Positions 1 to 6,704 of a DNA stretch of 8,329 bases are shown piece after piece. Made by a program: the position numbers and the translations under genes. The DNA is from Gammaproteobacteria bacterium (GTDB lineage: Bacteria > Pseudomonadota > Gammaproteobacteria > SZUA-229). Under the pieces are notes generated by a model. It did not search any database. It saw only the letters and a program-made list of their open reading frames with translations, and had not been told where the DNA came from. Positions within the stretch are counted from its first letter, which is position 1. Each line of letters opens with the position of its first letter. The stretch lies in assembly GCA_029880105.1 (NCBI GenBank), contig JAOUPA010000083.1, positions 1-8,329 of the forward strand, given 5' to 3'.

Positions 1-408
1 CTGATGCCCTCGGAGCTCTCAGGCGGTATGGCGCGACGTGTAGCTATGGCCAGGGCGATTGCGCTCGATCCAATGATGATTATGTACGATGAGCCATTTA
101 CCGGCCAGGATCCGATATCCATGGGTGTGCTGGTCGAGCTGATCAAGAGCTTGAATGATGCCCTGAAGCTCTGCAGTATCGTGGTCTCCCACGACGTGCA
201 GGAGACCATGTCGATTGCGAATTATGTCTACATTATTTCTGCCGGTACTGTGGTTGAGCATGGTACGCCAGATGAAATTAACCATAGTCAGTCAGACTGG
301 ACCCAGCAGTTTATAGAAGGGTTGGCTGACGGGCCGGTGCCGTTCCATTACGAGGCACCACCGCTGATTGATGATCTGTTTGCGGTAGCGGGGAGGCGAC
401 GTGGTTAA
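1..408 (+). CDS. mlaF: MlaF, ATPase subunit of the Mla phospholipid ABC transporter (3' part only)
   Basis: This is the C-terminal half of an ABC ATPase; the gene begins before the window and base 1 is the first base of a codon. The 135 visible residues carry the signature LSGGM (residues 6-10), Walker B IMYDEP with Asp30 and catalytic Glu31, the D-loop region GQDP and the H-loop VVSHD (His64). Walker A lies outside the window. The MlaF-specific tail GLADGPVPFHY (about residues 107-117) separates it from generic ABC ATPases; in E. coli this C-terminal region contacts MlaB. MlaF sits on the cytoplasmic face of the inner membrane and powers lipid movement by the MlaFEDB complex. Its stop overlaps the mlaE start by 8 bases, which suggests translational coupling. 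Pseudomonas names for the system are ttg2 genes. Identity is very secure; the total length cannot be seen. Confidence 0.5.
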   Translation: MMPSELSGGMARRVAMARAIALDPMMIMYDEPFTGQDPISMGVLVELIKSLNDALKLCSIVVSHDVQETMSIANYVYIISAGTVVEHGTPDEINHSQSDWTQQFIEGLADGPVPFHYEAPPLIDDLFAVAGRRRG

Positions 409-1192
409 TCAGCTGCTTGATCGTATACAGATACTGGGTCGTGTTACGTTATCGAGTGTTGCACGCCTTGGCCGGGCCAATGTTTTTTTGATGAGTGTGT
501 TTGCCGGCCTGACGGGTATGTTGGTACGTCCCGGACTATTGGTCAAACAGCTGTTTTCCGTTGGTGTACAAACGCTGATTATTATTGTTGTCGCCGGCCT
601 GTTTGTGGGCATGGTGATGGCCTTGCAGGCTTACTATGCGCTGGTTGATTTTGGTGCCGAGGACTCGGTCAGCGTTATGGTGGTGCTGTCGCTGTTGCGT
701 GAACTTGGGCCGGTTATAACTGCCCTGTTATTTGCGGGTCGAGCCGGTTCTGCGCTGACGGCTGAAATTGGCCTGATGAAGGCTACCGAGCAGCTCTCCG
801 GTATGGAAATGATGGCGGTTAATCCGATTGAGCGAGTGGTGGCACCACGTTTTCTCGCGGGTATTATTTCTATGCCAATGCTGACAGCGATATTTAGCGC
901 AGTCGGTGTGATCGGTGGTTATCTGGTTGCGGTTGAACTTCTGGGGCTGGATTCAGGGGCTTTCTGGTCACAGGCGCAGGCCAAGGTCGAGCTATATGAG
1001 GATCTGGGTAATGGCATGATCAAGAGTCTGGTGTTTGGTTTTGTGGTCGCCTGGATAGCGGTGTTTGAGGGTTATGATTGTGTACCGACCTCTGAAGGTC
1101 TGGGGCAGGCAACAACCCGAACCGTGGTTTACAGCTCGCTGGCAATCCTGGCGCTGGATTTTGTACTGACTGCGCTGATGTTCGGCAAATAA
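401..1192 (+). CDS. mlaE: MlaE, permease subunit of the Mla phospholipid transporter
   Basis: Inner-membrane permease of the MlaFEDB complex, 263 residues against about 260 in E. coli. It belongs to the MlaE/YrbE permease family. The family core at about residues 97-142 is intact, including LLRELGP, FAGRAGSALTAEIG and QLSGMEMMAVNP. Hydrophobic segments lie at about 54-80, 90-113, 150-181, 207-223 and 240-261, and the protein ends in the typical LTALMFG(K/N). An N-terminal amphipathic stretch precedes the first membrane span. The start is GTG at 401, chosen because GGGAGG (391-396) lies four bases upstream and because the homologue begins at the same place. It overlaps mlaF by 8 bases and is followed 36 bases later by mlaD. 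Homodimeric MlaE forms the lipid path between the MlaF ATPases and the MlaD hexamer. No anomaly seen. Confidence 0.5.
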   Translation: MVNQLLDRIQILGRVTLSSVARLGRANVFLMSVFAGLTGMLVRPGLLVKQLFSVGVQTLIIIVVAGLFVGMVMALQAYYALVDFGAEDSVSVMVVLSLLRELGPVITALLFAGRAGSALTAEIGLMKATEQLSGMEMMAVNPIERVVAPRFLAGIISMPMLTAIFSAVGVIGGYLVAVELLGLDSGAFWSQAQAKVELYEDLGNGMIKSLVFGFVVAWIAVFEGYDCVPTSEGLGQATTRTVVYSSLAILALDFVLTALMFGK

Positions 1193-1228
1193 GGGCAGGT
1201 AGAGACTGGAGATTTTGGAGGCATTGTT

Positions 1229-1690
1229 ATGAAAAATTCACGTACACTGGAACTGATGGTCGGTTTGTTTGTAGCAGCGGGCATGGCAGCGTTATTTATG
1301 CTGGCGATGTCTGTGAGTAATCTCGCGAGCTACGGTGGTGATGAGGGTTATAAGATTAAGGCACGATTTGATAATATCGGTGGCCTCAAGGTGCGTTCAC
1401 CAGTATCTGCCAGTGGTGTGCGTGTTGGTCGGGTGACGGATATCCAGTACGATACCGAAGGTTATGAGGCCCTGGTCACGATGTCGATTGATCCCCAATA
1501 TAAAGTGTTTCCCATAGATACTTCTGCCAGTATCCTGACATCGGGGCTGCTGGGTGAGCAATATATTGGTCTGGAGCCGGGTGCTGAAGAAGAGTTTTTG
1601 ATTCAGGGGTCGGAAATTGACATTACACAATCTGCGTTGGTTCTGGAACAAATCATCGGTCAGTTCCTCTACAGTAAAGCCGATGAATAA
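1229..1690 (+). CDS. mlaD: MlaD, MCE-domain lipid-binding subunit of the Mla transporter
   Basis: A 153-residue membrane-anchored MCE protein. A single transmembrane helix (about residues 8-30) has a short cytoplasmic N terminus, followed by the MCE domain (about 40-117) in the periplasm. Family hallmarks are FDNIGGLKVRSPVS (47-60), GVRVGRV (63-69) and the pore loop TSGLLGEQY (104-112), where Leu107-Leu108 match the hydrophobic gate of the E. coli hexamer. The C-terminal helix VLEQIIGQFLY (138-148) is conserved. The E. coli protein (183 residues) has a longer, low-complexity tail that is missing here, so the protein ends soon after the helix; this is not a truncation of a functional domain. 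TTGGAGG (1215-1221) gives a good ribosome site seven bases before the ATG. MlaD forms the hexameric ring on top of MlaE that exchanges lipid with MlaC. Confidence 0.5.
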   Translation: MKNSRTLELMVGLFVAAGMAALFMLAMSVSNLASYGGDEGYKIKARFDNIGGLKVRSPVSASGVRVGRVTDIQYDTEGYEALVTMSIDPQYKVFPIDTSASILTSGLLGEQYIGLEPGAEEEFLIQGSEIDITQSALVLEQIIGQFLYSKADE

Positions 1691-1716
1691 TTCCTTTGAT
1701 GTAAAGGAGAGAGTGA

Positions 1717-2394
1717 ATGGTTAAATTACATTTTAAAAAAATGATAAATGGGCTTATGGTTTCTGCGCTGCTAATCAGCGCCAGCGTTATGGCTGCTGAA
1801 ATTGAATCACCCGTGGATATGCTCAAGCGCACCTCGGATGATGTTATCAAGGTATTAAAAGAAAAACGCGAAGCCATAGATGCCGATCCAACGATTGTTT
1901 ATAGGATCGTCGATGAATATATTCTCCCGCATCTTGATGATGTCACCCTGGCCAAGCTGGCCCTGGGTAAAAACTGGAGAAAGGCCAGCAATGAACAAAA
2001 GATTGAGTTTGTTGACCAGTTCCGCACTTTGCTGGTTCGGACCTACAGCAAATCATTGCAGGAGTTCAGTGATCAGACCATTAACTTCTTCCCATTAACG
2101 GTAAAAGCCGATGAGGACAAGGTGACCGTAAAGTCTGAAGTGCTACAGTCGGGTGGTCCTACCATTCCTGTTGATTACAGCCTGCGCATGAAAGATAACG
2201 AATGGAAAGTCTATGACATTAAAATAGATGGTGTCAGTCTGGTGACGAATTACCGCGGTACGTTTGCGCAGGAAATGCGCAAAGGCGGTATAGAGGCGAT
2301 ACTGAAAATGCTGCAGGAAAAGAACGCCAATGTTGCAGAAAAACCAGAAGCGCCTGAAACCAACAATAGCGAAGCTGCGCAGCAGAGCACATGA
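1717..2394 (+). CDS. mlaC: MlaC, periplasmic phospholipid-binding shuttle
   Basis: A 225-residue secreted protein of the MlaC/Ttg2D family. Residues 1-27 form a Sec signal peptide: a basic start (KLHFKK), a hydrophobic core and a likely cleavage near VMA-A or MAA-E. The mature part has the family motifs PHLDDVTLAKLALGKNW (71-87), FRTLLVRTYSKSL (102-114) and VYDIKIDGVSLVTNYR (165-180). MlaC carries a phospholipid across the periplasm between the outer-membrane MlaA-porin complex and inner-membrane MlaD; mlaA is not in this window. A strong Shine-Dalgarno sequence (AAGGAGA, ending 1710) precedes the ATG by six bases. After about residue 203 there is an Ala/Glu/Pro/Asn-rich hydrophilic tail with no predicted fold, longer than in E. 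coli (211 residues in total). The stop overlaps the mlaB start as ATGA. Confidence 0.5.
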   Translation: MVKLHFKKMINGLMVSALLISASVMAAEIESPVDMLKRTSDDVIKVLKEKREAIDADPTIVYRIVDEYILPHLDDVTLAKLALGKNWRKASNEQKIEFVDQFRTLLVRTYSKSLQEFSDQTINFFPLTVKADEDKVTVKSEVLQSGGPTIPVDYSLRMKDNEWKVYDIKIDGVSLVTNYRGTFAQEMRKGGIEAILKMLQEKNANVAEKPEAPETNNSEAAQQST

Positions 2395-2729
2395 CTATGG
2401 CGGTTACAACAACATTACGCGCAGAGGTATCCATGGTTAATGGGGGTATCAATGTGAGTGGTGTGCTCGATTTTGAAACTGTGCCGGTACTAATGCAGCA
2501 AGTTGAGCCGTTATTCAATAAACTGGATAAGGTGAGTGTAAATCTCGCAGAGGTGACGGATAGTAATAGTGCTGGCCTGGGCTTTTTACTCGAAATGGCG
2601 CGTGCGATGAAATTAAAAAATAAACCGATTAACTTTGAAAACCTGCCTGAGCAAATACGTATTGTTGCGGCCGCCTATGGCATAGATGATGAACTGGGAA
2701 CCTTTTTGAGCCCCCAGTCGAATTCCTAG
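2391..2729 (+). CDS. mlaB: MlaB, STAS-domain subunit of the Mla transporter
   Basis: A 112-residue single STAS-domain cytoplasmic protein. The strand-helix pattern VSGVLDFETVPVLM (22-35), the LDKVSVNLAEVTDSNSAG segment (45-62) and the following helix are typical of the fold. Ser60 in NSAGLGFLL aligns with the conserved Thr of E. coli MlaB (Thr52, in a TGGL context). In E. coli, MlaB binds MlaF and is needed for assembly and activity of the complex. Sequence conservation among MlaB proteins is low, so the call rests on the STAS motif plus position: it follows mlaC with a 4-base ATGA overlap, as expected for this operon. No good Shine-Dalgarno is visible, which fits translational coupling. A second ATG at 2397 is an alternative start two codons later. 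Confidence 0.5.
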   Translation: MTMAVTTTLRAEVSMVNGGINVSGVLDFETVPVLMQQVEPLFNKLDKVSVNLAEVTDSNSAGLGFLLEMARAMKLKNKPINFENLPEQIRIVAAAYGIDDELGTFLSPQSNS

Positions 2730-2741
2730 GATTTTATTTTG

Positions 2742-4001
2742 ATGAATAAATTATTAATACAGGGCGGCGTAAAGCTCGATGGCCAGGTAAGAATTTCTGG
2801 TGCCAAGAATGCGGTGTTGCCAATTTTGGCCGGCACGTTGCTGGCAGAGGGTACGGCTATTGTTGAAAACGTGCCTCACCTGCACGACGTAACGACCACT
2901 GTGGAGCTGCTGGGTGCTATGGGTGTACATGTTGTTATCGATGAGAAGCTGAGTATTGAGGTGGATAGCTCGACGATTGAGACCTATACAGCACCTTACG
3001 AGCTGGTAAAAACCATGCGTTCGTCGATACTGGTGCTCGGTCCCCTGTTGGCACGTTTTGGTCAGGCCGATGTTTCGCTGCCAGGCGGTTGTGCGATCGG
3101 CTCGCGTCCGGTCAATCTTCATATCAAAGGCCTGCAGGATATGGGCGCGAACATTGAAGTAAAAAATGGTTATATCCATGCGAGGTGTGAGCGTCTGAAG
3201 GGTGCGCGACTGGTTATGGATATGGTCACCGTAACTGGTACAGAAAACCTGATGATGGCAGCTACCCTGGCAGAAGGCACAACCGTTATTGAGAATGCGG
3301 CACGTGAACCGGAGGTTGTCGACCTGGCGAATTTCCTGATTGCCATGGGCGCAAAAATTGAAGGTGCGGGTACTGATAAAATTACCATCACAGGTGTCGA
3401 GAAATTACACGGTACACGTTATCGTGTATTGCCCGACCGAATTGAAACTGGTACCTATCTGGTGGCGGCGGCCATTACTGGCGGTAGGATCATGGTCAAA
3501 GATACAGCGCCCGGTCTGCTCGATGCTGTGATTGATAAATTACGTGAAGCGGGTGCTGATGTTGAGGTTGGTGAAAACTGGATTTCGCTGGATATGCATG
3601 GCAGGCGACCTAAATCAGTGAATGTGCGTACGGCACCTTATCCGGCTTTTCCGACTGATATGCAGGCGCAGTTTGCTGCGTTGAATGCCATTGCTGATGG
3701 CACCGCTACTATTGTCGAAACGGTATTTGAAAATCGATTTATGCACGTGCAGGAGCTACAGCGTATGGGTGCAGATATCGAAGTGGAAGGTAATACCGCC
3801 ATCATACGAGGTGTAGATAAATTAACCGCTGCACCTGTTATGGCGACTGATTTGCGTGCATCGGCTAGTTTGATTATGGCTGGCCTGGTTGCAGAAGGTG
3901 AAACTGAGGTCCAACGAATTTATCATATCGATCGTGGTTACGAAATAATCGAAGAAAAATTAGCTCTGCTGGGTGCGGCTATTCAAAGAATACCTGCCTG
4001 A
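2742..4001 (+). CDS. murA: MurA, UDP-N-acetylglucosamine 1-carboxyvinyltransferase
   Basis: Transfers the enolpyruvyl group of phosphoenolpyruvate to UDP-GlcNAc, the first committed step of peptidoglycan synthesis, in the cytoplasm. With the ATG at 2742 it has 419 residues, the same as E. coli MurA. A TTG at 2739 directly precedes it and would only add one residue. Active-site residues are all present: Lys22 in SGAKNAVLPIL, Cys117 in LPGGCAIGSRPV (the residue alkylated by fosfomycin), Asp306 in FPTDMQAQF, Arg372 in ATDLRASAS and Arg398 in HIDRGYE. Because the loop has Cys rather than Asp, the enzyme is predicted to be fosfomycin-sensitive at target level. It starts only 12 bases after mlaB, with a weak, distant ribosome site (TAGGA, 2727-2731). 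A gene for a BolA-family protein that often sits at this junction is absent. Confidence 0.5.
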   Translation: MNKLLIQGGVKLDGQVRISGAKNAVLPILAGTLLAEGTAIVENVPHLHDVTTTVELLGAMGVHVVIDEKLSIEVDSSTIETYTAPYELVKTMRSSILVLGPLLARFGQADVSLPGGCAIGSRPVNLHIKGLQDMGANIEVKNGYIHARCERLKGARLVMDMVTVTGTENLMMAATLAEGTTVIENAAREPEVVDLANFLIAMGAKIEGAGTDKITITGVEKLHGTRYRVLPDRIETGTYLVAAAITGGRIMVKDTAPGLLDAVIDKLREAGADVEVGENWISLDMHGRRPKSVNVRTAPYPAFPTDMQAQFAALNAIADGTATIVETVFENRFMHVQELQRMGADIEVEGNTAIIRGVDKLTAAPVMATDLRASASLIMAGLVAEGETEVQRIYHIDRGYEIIEEKLALLGAAIQRIPA

Positions 4002-4027
4002 TTCCTGAATAAAATATTTAAAAAATT

Positions 4028-4669
4028 ATGATCACTATTGCTTTATCGAAAGGCCGTATCTACAAAGAAACACTTCCCCTGCTGGAGGCAGCCAATATTA
4101 TTCCTGCAGAAGATCCTGAAAAAAGTCGCAAGCTAATTCTTGATACCAATCAGGATGACGTCAAGCTGGTGATTATTCGTGCCACCGATGTGCCTACTTA
4201 TGTGCAGTTCGGCGCCGCTGATATTGGCGTTGCCGGTAAAGATGTGCTGATGGAGCACGGTGCCGAAGGTTTATATGAACCGGTGGATTTGAAAATTGCT
4301 AAATGCAAATTGATGACCGCTGGTCTGGTTGATGCGGATACCAGTGCCAAAAACAATAATGGTCGTTTGCGCGTTGCCACCAAGTTTACCAATGTAGCTA
4401 AACGTTTTTTTGAGTCACGTGGTGAACAGGTAGAAGTGATCAAGCTCTATGGTTCTATGGAACTGGGCCCGATTGTCGGACTCGCCGATTTAATTGTCGA
4501 TGTGGTTGATACAGGTAATACGCTGAAGGCTAATGGTTTGAAGCCGATTGATCACATCGCGGATATTAGCTCGCGTCTGGTTGTGAACAAGGCAGCAATG
4601 AAAATGAAACACGCAAAAATTAGCGATATCATTGCAAAAATTATAGCAGCGGTAGAAAAAAATGCCTGA
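4028..4669 (+). CDS. hisG: HisG, ATP phosphoribosyltransferase, short form
   Basis: Catalyses the first step of histidine synthesis, joining ATP and PRPP. At 213 residues it is the short form, which lacks the C-terminal ACT-like regulatory domain of long HisG (about 299 residues in E. coli). Recognisable parts are the N terminus ITIALSKGRIYKETLPLL, the segment RATDVPTYVQFGAADIGVAGKD (51-72) and the PRPP-binding loop DVVDTGNTLKANG (158-170). Short HisG proteins act with the HisS-like regulatory partner HisZ; hisZ is not in this window and is expected elsewhere in the genome. The 26-base gap after murA is AT-rich and contains no Shine-Dalgarno, so initiation at this ATG must be SD-independent or coupled to murA. 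The ATG matches the N terminus of known homologues. The stop overlaps hisD by 8 bases. Confidence 0.5.
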   Translation: MITIALSKGRIYKETLPLLEAANIIPAEDPEKSRKLILDTNQDDVKLVIIRATDVPTYVQFGAADIGVAGKDVLMEHGAEGLYEPVDLKIAKCKLMTAGLVDADTSAKNNNGRLRVATKFTNVAKRFFESRGEQVEVIKLYGSMELGPIVGLADLIVDVVDTGNTLKANGLKPIDHIADISSRLVVNKAAMKMKHAKISDIIAKIIAAVEKNA

Positions 4670-5963
4670 GATTCGTCAACTCAATATTAATGATACAGGC
4701 TTCTGGGGTAGGCTCGATGAGGTTCTGGCCTGGGATCAGTCCACCGATACTGGTGTGGTTGTTGTTGTCAACGATATCCTTGCTGACGTTAAAAAACGCG
4801 GGGATGTAGCACTGCTTGAATACACGCAAAAATTTGATCGACTCGAAGTCACTTCGGCTGCGCAGCTTGAGTTAAGCAAAGACGATTTGCATAAGTCGCT
4901 GGCTGCGATTGATCCGAAGCAGCGTGAGGCTCTGGAACTGGCGGCTGAGCGTGTACGCGCTTATGCGCAGCATCAGAAAATGGATTCCTGGTCATACACC
5001 GAAGCCGATGGTACCGTGCTCGGCCAGAAAATTACACCGATGGATCGCGCCGGGCTATATGTGCCTGGAGGCAAAGCGGCTTATCCTTCATCGGTGTTGA
5101 TGAATGCGATTCCCGCCAAGGTGGCCGAAGTACCCGAGCTGATTATGGTAGTGCCGACACCGGGTGGTGAGAGAAATGACCTAGTTTTGGCAGCAGCGGC
5201 TATCTCAGGTGTTGATCGTGTCTTTACGGTTGGTGGTGCACAGGCGGTGGCAGCACTGGCTTATGGTACTGAAACTATTCCAAAAGTAGATATTATTACC
5301 GGTCCCGGTAACAGTTATGTTGCGACAGCCAAGCGCATGGTTTACGGTATCGTCGGTATCGATATGATTGCTGGCCCTTCTGAAATTCTGGTGGTCTGCG
5401 ACGGTAAAACAGATCCTGACTGGATCGCCATGGATCTGTTCTCTCAGGCCGAGCACGATGAAGAAGCACAGTCTATACTGGTTAGTCCTGATGCTGATTT
5501 TCTTGAGGCTGTTAAAGCCAGTATTGAAAAACTGTTGCTCGAGATGCCACGCAGGGAAATTATTGAGACCTCATTAAAAAATCGTGCTGCTTTTATCTCT
5601 ACTGGCAATATGGCGCAGGCAATTGAAGTCGCTAACCACATTGCGCCTGAACATCTTGAGTTGTCCATGGATGATGCCGGGCAGTGGGCAGAAAAAATCC
5701 GCCATGCCGGCGCTATCTTTATGGGGCGTTATACCGCCGAGGCGCTGGGTGATTACTGTGCAGGGCCGAACCATGTATTACCAACATCGGGCACCGCACG
5801 TTTCTCATCACCACTGGGTGTTTATGACTTTCAGAAACGCTCTAGCCTGATTGGTTGTTCAGCAGCGGGTGCGTCTGAACTCGGCAAGTGTGCTTCCGTG
5901 TTAGCACATGGCGAAGGCCTGGTGGCGCATGCGCGTTCGGCAGAATATAGAATCAAAAAATAA
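4662..5963 (+). CDS. hisD: HisD, histidinol dehydrogenase
   Basis: Oxidises L-histidinol to L-histidine in two NAD-dependent steps, the end of the pathway. It has 433 residues, the normal length. Conserved blocks are VPGGKAAYPSSVLMNAIPAKVA (134-155), TGPGNSYVATAKR (213-225), AGPSEILVV (237-245) and VYDFQKRSS (387-395). The zinc ligands known from E. coli are present as Gln262 and His265 (SQAEHDEEAQ), Asp364 (GDYCAGPNH) and His423. The catalytic pair Glu330-His331 lies in APEHLE. The ATG at 4662 lies inside the end of hisG in another frame; no strong ribosome site precedes it, so translational coupling is likely. The next histidine gene, hisC, is not adjacent: two genes on the other strand intervene. 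The stop lies only 10 bases from the end of the convergent small gene at 5974, and I see no convincing terminator between them. Confidence 0.5.
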   Translation: MPEIRQLNINDTGFWGRLDEVLAWDQSTDTGVVVVVNDILADVKKRGDVALLEYTQKFDRLEVTSAAQLELSKDDLHKSLAAIDPKQREALELAAERVRAYAQHQKMDSWSYTEADGTVLGQKITPMDRAGLYVPGGKAAYPSSVLMNAIPAKVAEVPELIMVVPTPGGERNDLVLAAAAISGVDRVFTVGGAQAVAALAYGTETIPKVDIITGPGNSYVATAKRMVYGIVGIDMIAGPSEILVVCDGKTDPDWIAMDLFSQAEHDEEAQSILVSPDADFLEAVKASIEKLLLEMPRREIIETSLKNRAAFISTGNMAQAIEVANHIAPEHLELSMDDAGQWAEKIRHAGAIFMGRYTAEALGDYCAGPNHVLPTSGTARFSSPLGVYDFQKRSSLIGCSAAGASELGKCASVLAHGEGLVAHARSAEYRIKK

Positions 5964-5973
5964 GTCATTTAAT

Positions 5974-6138
5974 TTATTTTAACTTCTTCTTTTTTGCCGC
6001 AGCCGTATTCTTGCTGTTATCACTAAAAATAAACTTGCCTGCAAGCACGCAGCCCTTCATTCCAGGGTCGCATTTTCTGTTCTCGACTTTCTGACACTTG
6101 CTATCGAACTCGTGTGGGCAGCCCCATCCACCACTCAT
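5974..6138 (-). CDS. Small cysteine-rich protein of unknown function (54 residues)
   Basis: A complete reading frame of 54 codons plus TAA on the minus strand, below most ORF-length cut-offs. The protein begins MSGGWGCPHEF and has four cysteines at 7, 15, 23 and 30 (spacing C-x7-C-x7-C-x6-C) plus His9; CDPGMKGC (23-30) is a striking compact motif. Residues 35-44 (KFIFSDNSKN) form a short hydrophobic-polar stretch, and the tail is lysine-rich (KKKK at 49-52). There is no signal peptide or membrane segment, so a cytoplasmic location is inferred. Four Cys and one His suggest possible metal (Zn or Fe-S) binding, which is inference only. Support for a real gene: an ATG with an AGGTAAG ribosome-like site (6144-6150), a perfect TATAAT box 39 bases upstream, and a Gly/Cys-rich composition unlikely in a chance frame. 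I have the impression that similar short proteins occur in other proteobacteria but cannot confirm it. Confidence 0.5.
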   Translation of the reverse strand: MSGGWGCPHEFDSKCQKVENRKCDPGMKGCVLAGKFIFSDNSKNTAAAKKKKLK

Positions 6139-6176
6139 AATGTCTTACCTGTTAATTATTATTGAAGTCTGAATAG

Positions 6177-6182
6177 ATTATA
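6177..6182 (-). promoter_or_regulatory. Candidate -10 box for the small Cys-rich gene
   Basis: On the minus strand these bases read TATAAT, an exact sigma-70 -10 consensus. Transcription would start near 6170, giving a leader of about 31 bases before the ATG at 6138. No good -35 hexamer is found at 16-18 bases; that position falls on the T tract and stem end of the hsp20 terminator. It may be a weak promoter, or the match may be chance in AT-rich DNA. Confidence 0.5.
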
Positions 6183-6194
6183 CCGTTGTTGATC

Positions 6195-6221
6195 AAAAAA
6201 AGACCCGCCAGATGGCGGGTC
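6195..6221 (-). terminator. Intrinsic terminator of hsp20
   Basis: GACCCGCCA (6202-6210) and TGGCGGGTC (6213-6221) are perfect complements, giving an 8-9 bp GC-rich stem with a loop of two to four bases. Read on the minus strand, the stem is followed directly by seven Ts (6201 down to 6195), the classic rho-independent arrangement. It lies 27 bases past the hsp20 stop codon. On the plus strand the downstream side has no T tract, so it should act only on minus-strand transcripts. Confidence 0.5.
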
Positions 6222-6248
6222 AACGTACTCTAGGAGAGTAGGGAGTTG

Positions 6249-6686
6249 TTAGTGTTTAACGCTAATGCGTCGTGCCTGTGCGACTTCCTGTTTTGGAATG
6301 GTGATTTTCAGCACACCGTGCTCTGAGTGTGCTTCAATCTTGTCGGCATTGGCTGTTTCAGGCAGGGTAAAGCGGCGGTAGAACATACCGTACTGGCGCT
6401 CGACGCGACGGAAATTTTCCTTTTCGGTCTTTTCTTCGGTCTTGCGTTCACCCTTGATGGTAAGCACCCCGCTATCCATTGATACTTCGATGTCATCGGG
6501 GTTTACACCGGGAATGTCGGCCAGTAGTTTAAAGCTGTTCTCATCTTCGGTAATATCAACGGAAGGCGCCCAGCTTGCTGTTGCTACATTGGCATCATCT
6601 TCACTACCATAACCTGTTGTCTGATTGCTCAGTTCACGGCTGAGCTGGTCAAATAGGCTCCATGGATTGTGTCTTACTAAGCTCAT
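6249..6686 (-). CDS. Hsp20-family small heat-shock protein (alpha-crystallin domain)
   Basis: An ATP-independent holdase chaperone that binds unfolding proteins in the cytoplasm and forms oligomers. The 145 residues comprise an N-terminal arm (1-38, with NPWSLFDQL) and an alpha-crystallin domain (about 39-132) with WAPSVDITE, LLADIPGVNPDDIEV, GVLTIKGER, the FRRFTLP-like YRRFTLPE and HGVLKITIPK. A short tail follows, with an I-x-V motif (ISV, 141-143) of the kind that docks neighbouring subunits. The ATG at 6686 is preferred: GAGGTG (6693-6698) lies six bases before it, whereas an in-frame GTG at 6695 overlaps that ribosome site and would add three residues. Upstream is a possible heat-shock promoter, downstream a strong terminator, so it is probably monocistronic. 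It is oriented against hisD and divergent from hisC. It resembles the common bacterial Hsp20 of non-enteric proteobacteria more than E. coli IbpA/IbpB; I assign no symbol. Confidence 0.5.
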   Translation of the reverse strand: MSLVRHNPWSLFDQLSRELSNQTTGYGSEDDANVATASWAPSVDITEDENSFKLLADIPGVNPDDIEVSMDSGVLTIKGERKTEEKTEKENFRRVERQYGMFYRRFTLPETANADKIEAHSEHGVLKITIPKQEVAQARRISVKH

Positions 6687-6690
6687 ATCG

Positions 6691-6703
6691 TTCACCTCGT
6701 GAA
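6691..6703 (-). promoter_or_regulatory. Hairpin over the hsp20 ribosome binding site
   Basis: The bases read TTCAC-GAG-GTGAA on the minus strand, a perfect 5-bp stem with a three-base loop. The Shine-Dalgarno core GAGGTG occupies the loop and the 3' arm, ending six bases before the ATG at 6686. Such a weak stem over the ribosome site of a heat-shock gene could act as a simple RNA thermometer, but it does not match a named class such as ROSE or fourU. Function is inferred only. Confidence 0.5.
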
Positions 6704-6704
6704 A

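Noticed and set aside
2234..2518. 94-codon minus-strand frame across the mlaC-mlaB junction
   Set aside because: Both plus-strand genes here are well supported, and the frame has no features of a real protein.
2739..2741. TTG directly before the murA ATG as the start
   Set aside because: ATG at 2742 gives the usual family length of 419 residues and the expected N terminus; TTG would add only one residue.
2754..3179. 141-codon open frame on the minus strand inside murA
   Set aside because: It is entirely antisense to the conserved MurA catalytic region, and its translation shows no domain, signal or sensible composition.
5957..5980. AAAATAA/TTATTTT inverted repeat spanning the ends of hisD and the small gene, as a bidirectional terminator
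   Set aside because: The stem is seven A-T pairs around a ten-base loop and is too weak to be a credible intrinsic terminator; it arises largely from the two stop codons and AT-rich lysine codons.
6687..6695. GTG at 6695 as the hsp20 start, adding three residues
   Set aside because: The GTG overlaps the GAGGTG ribosome site that is ideally spaced for the ATG at 6686.
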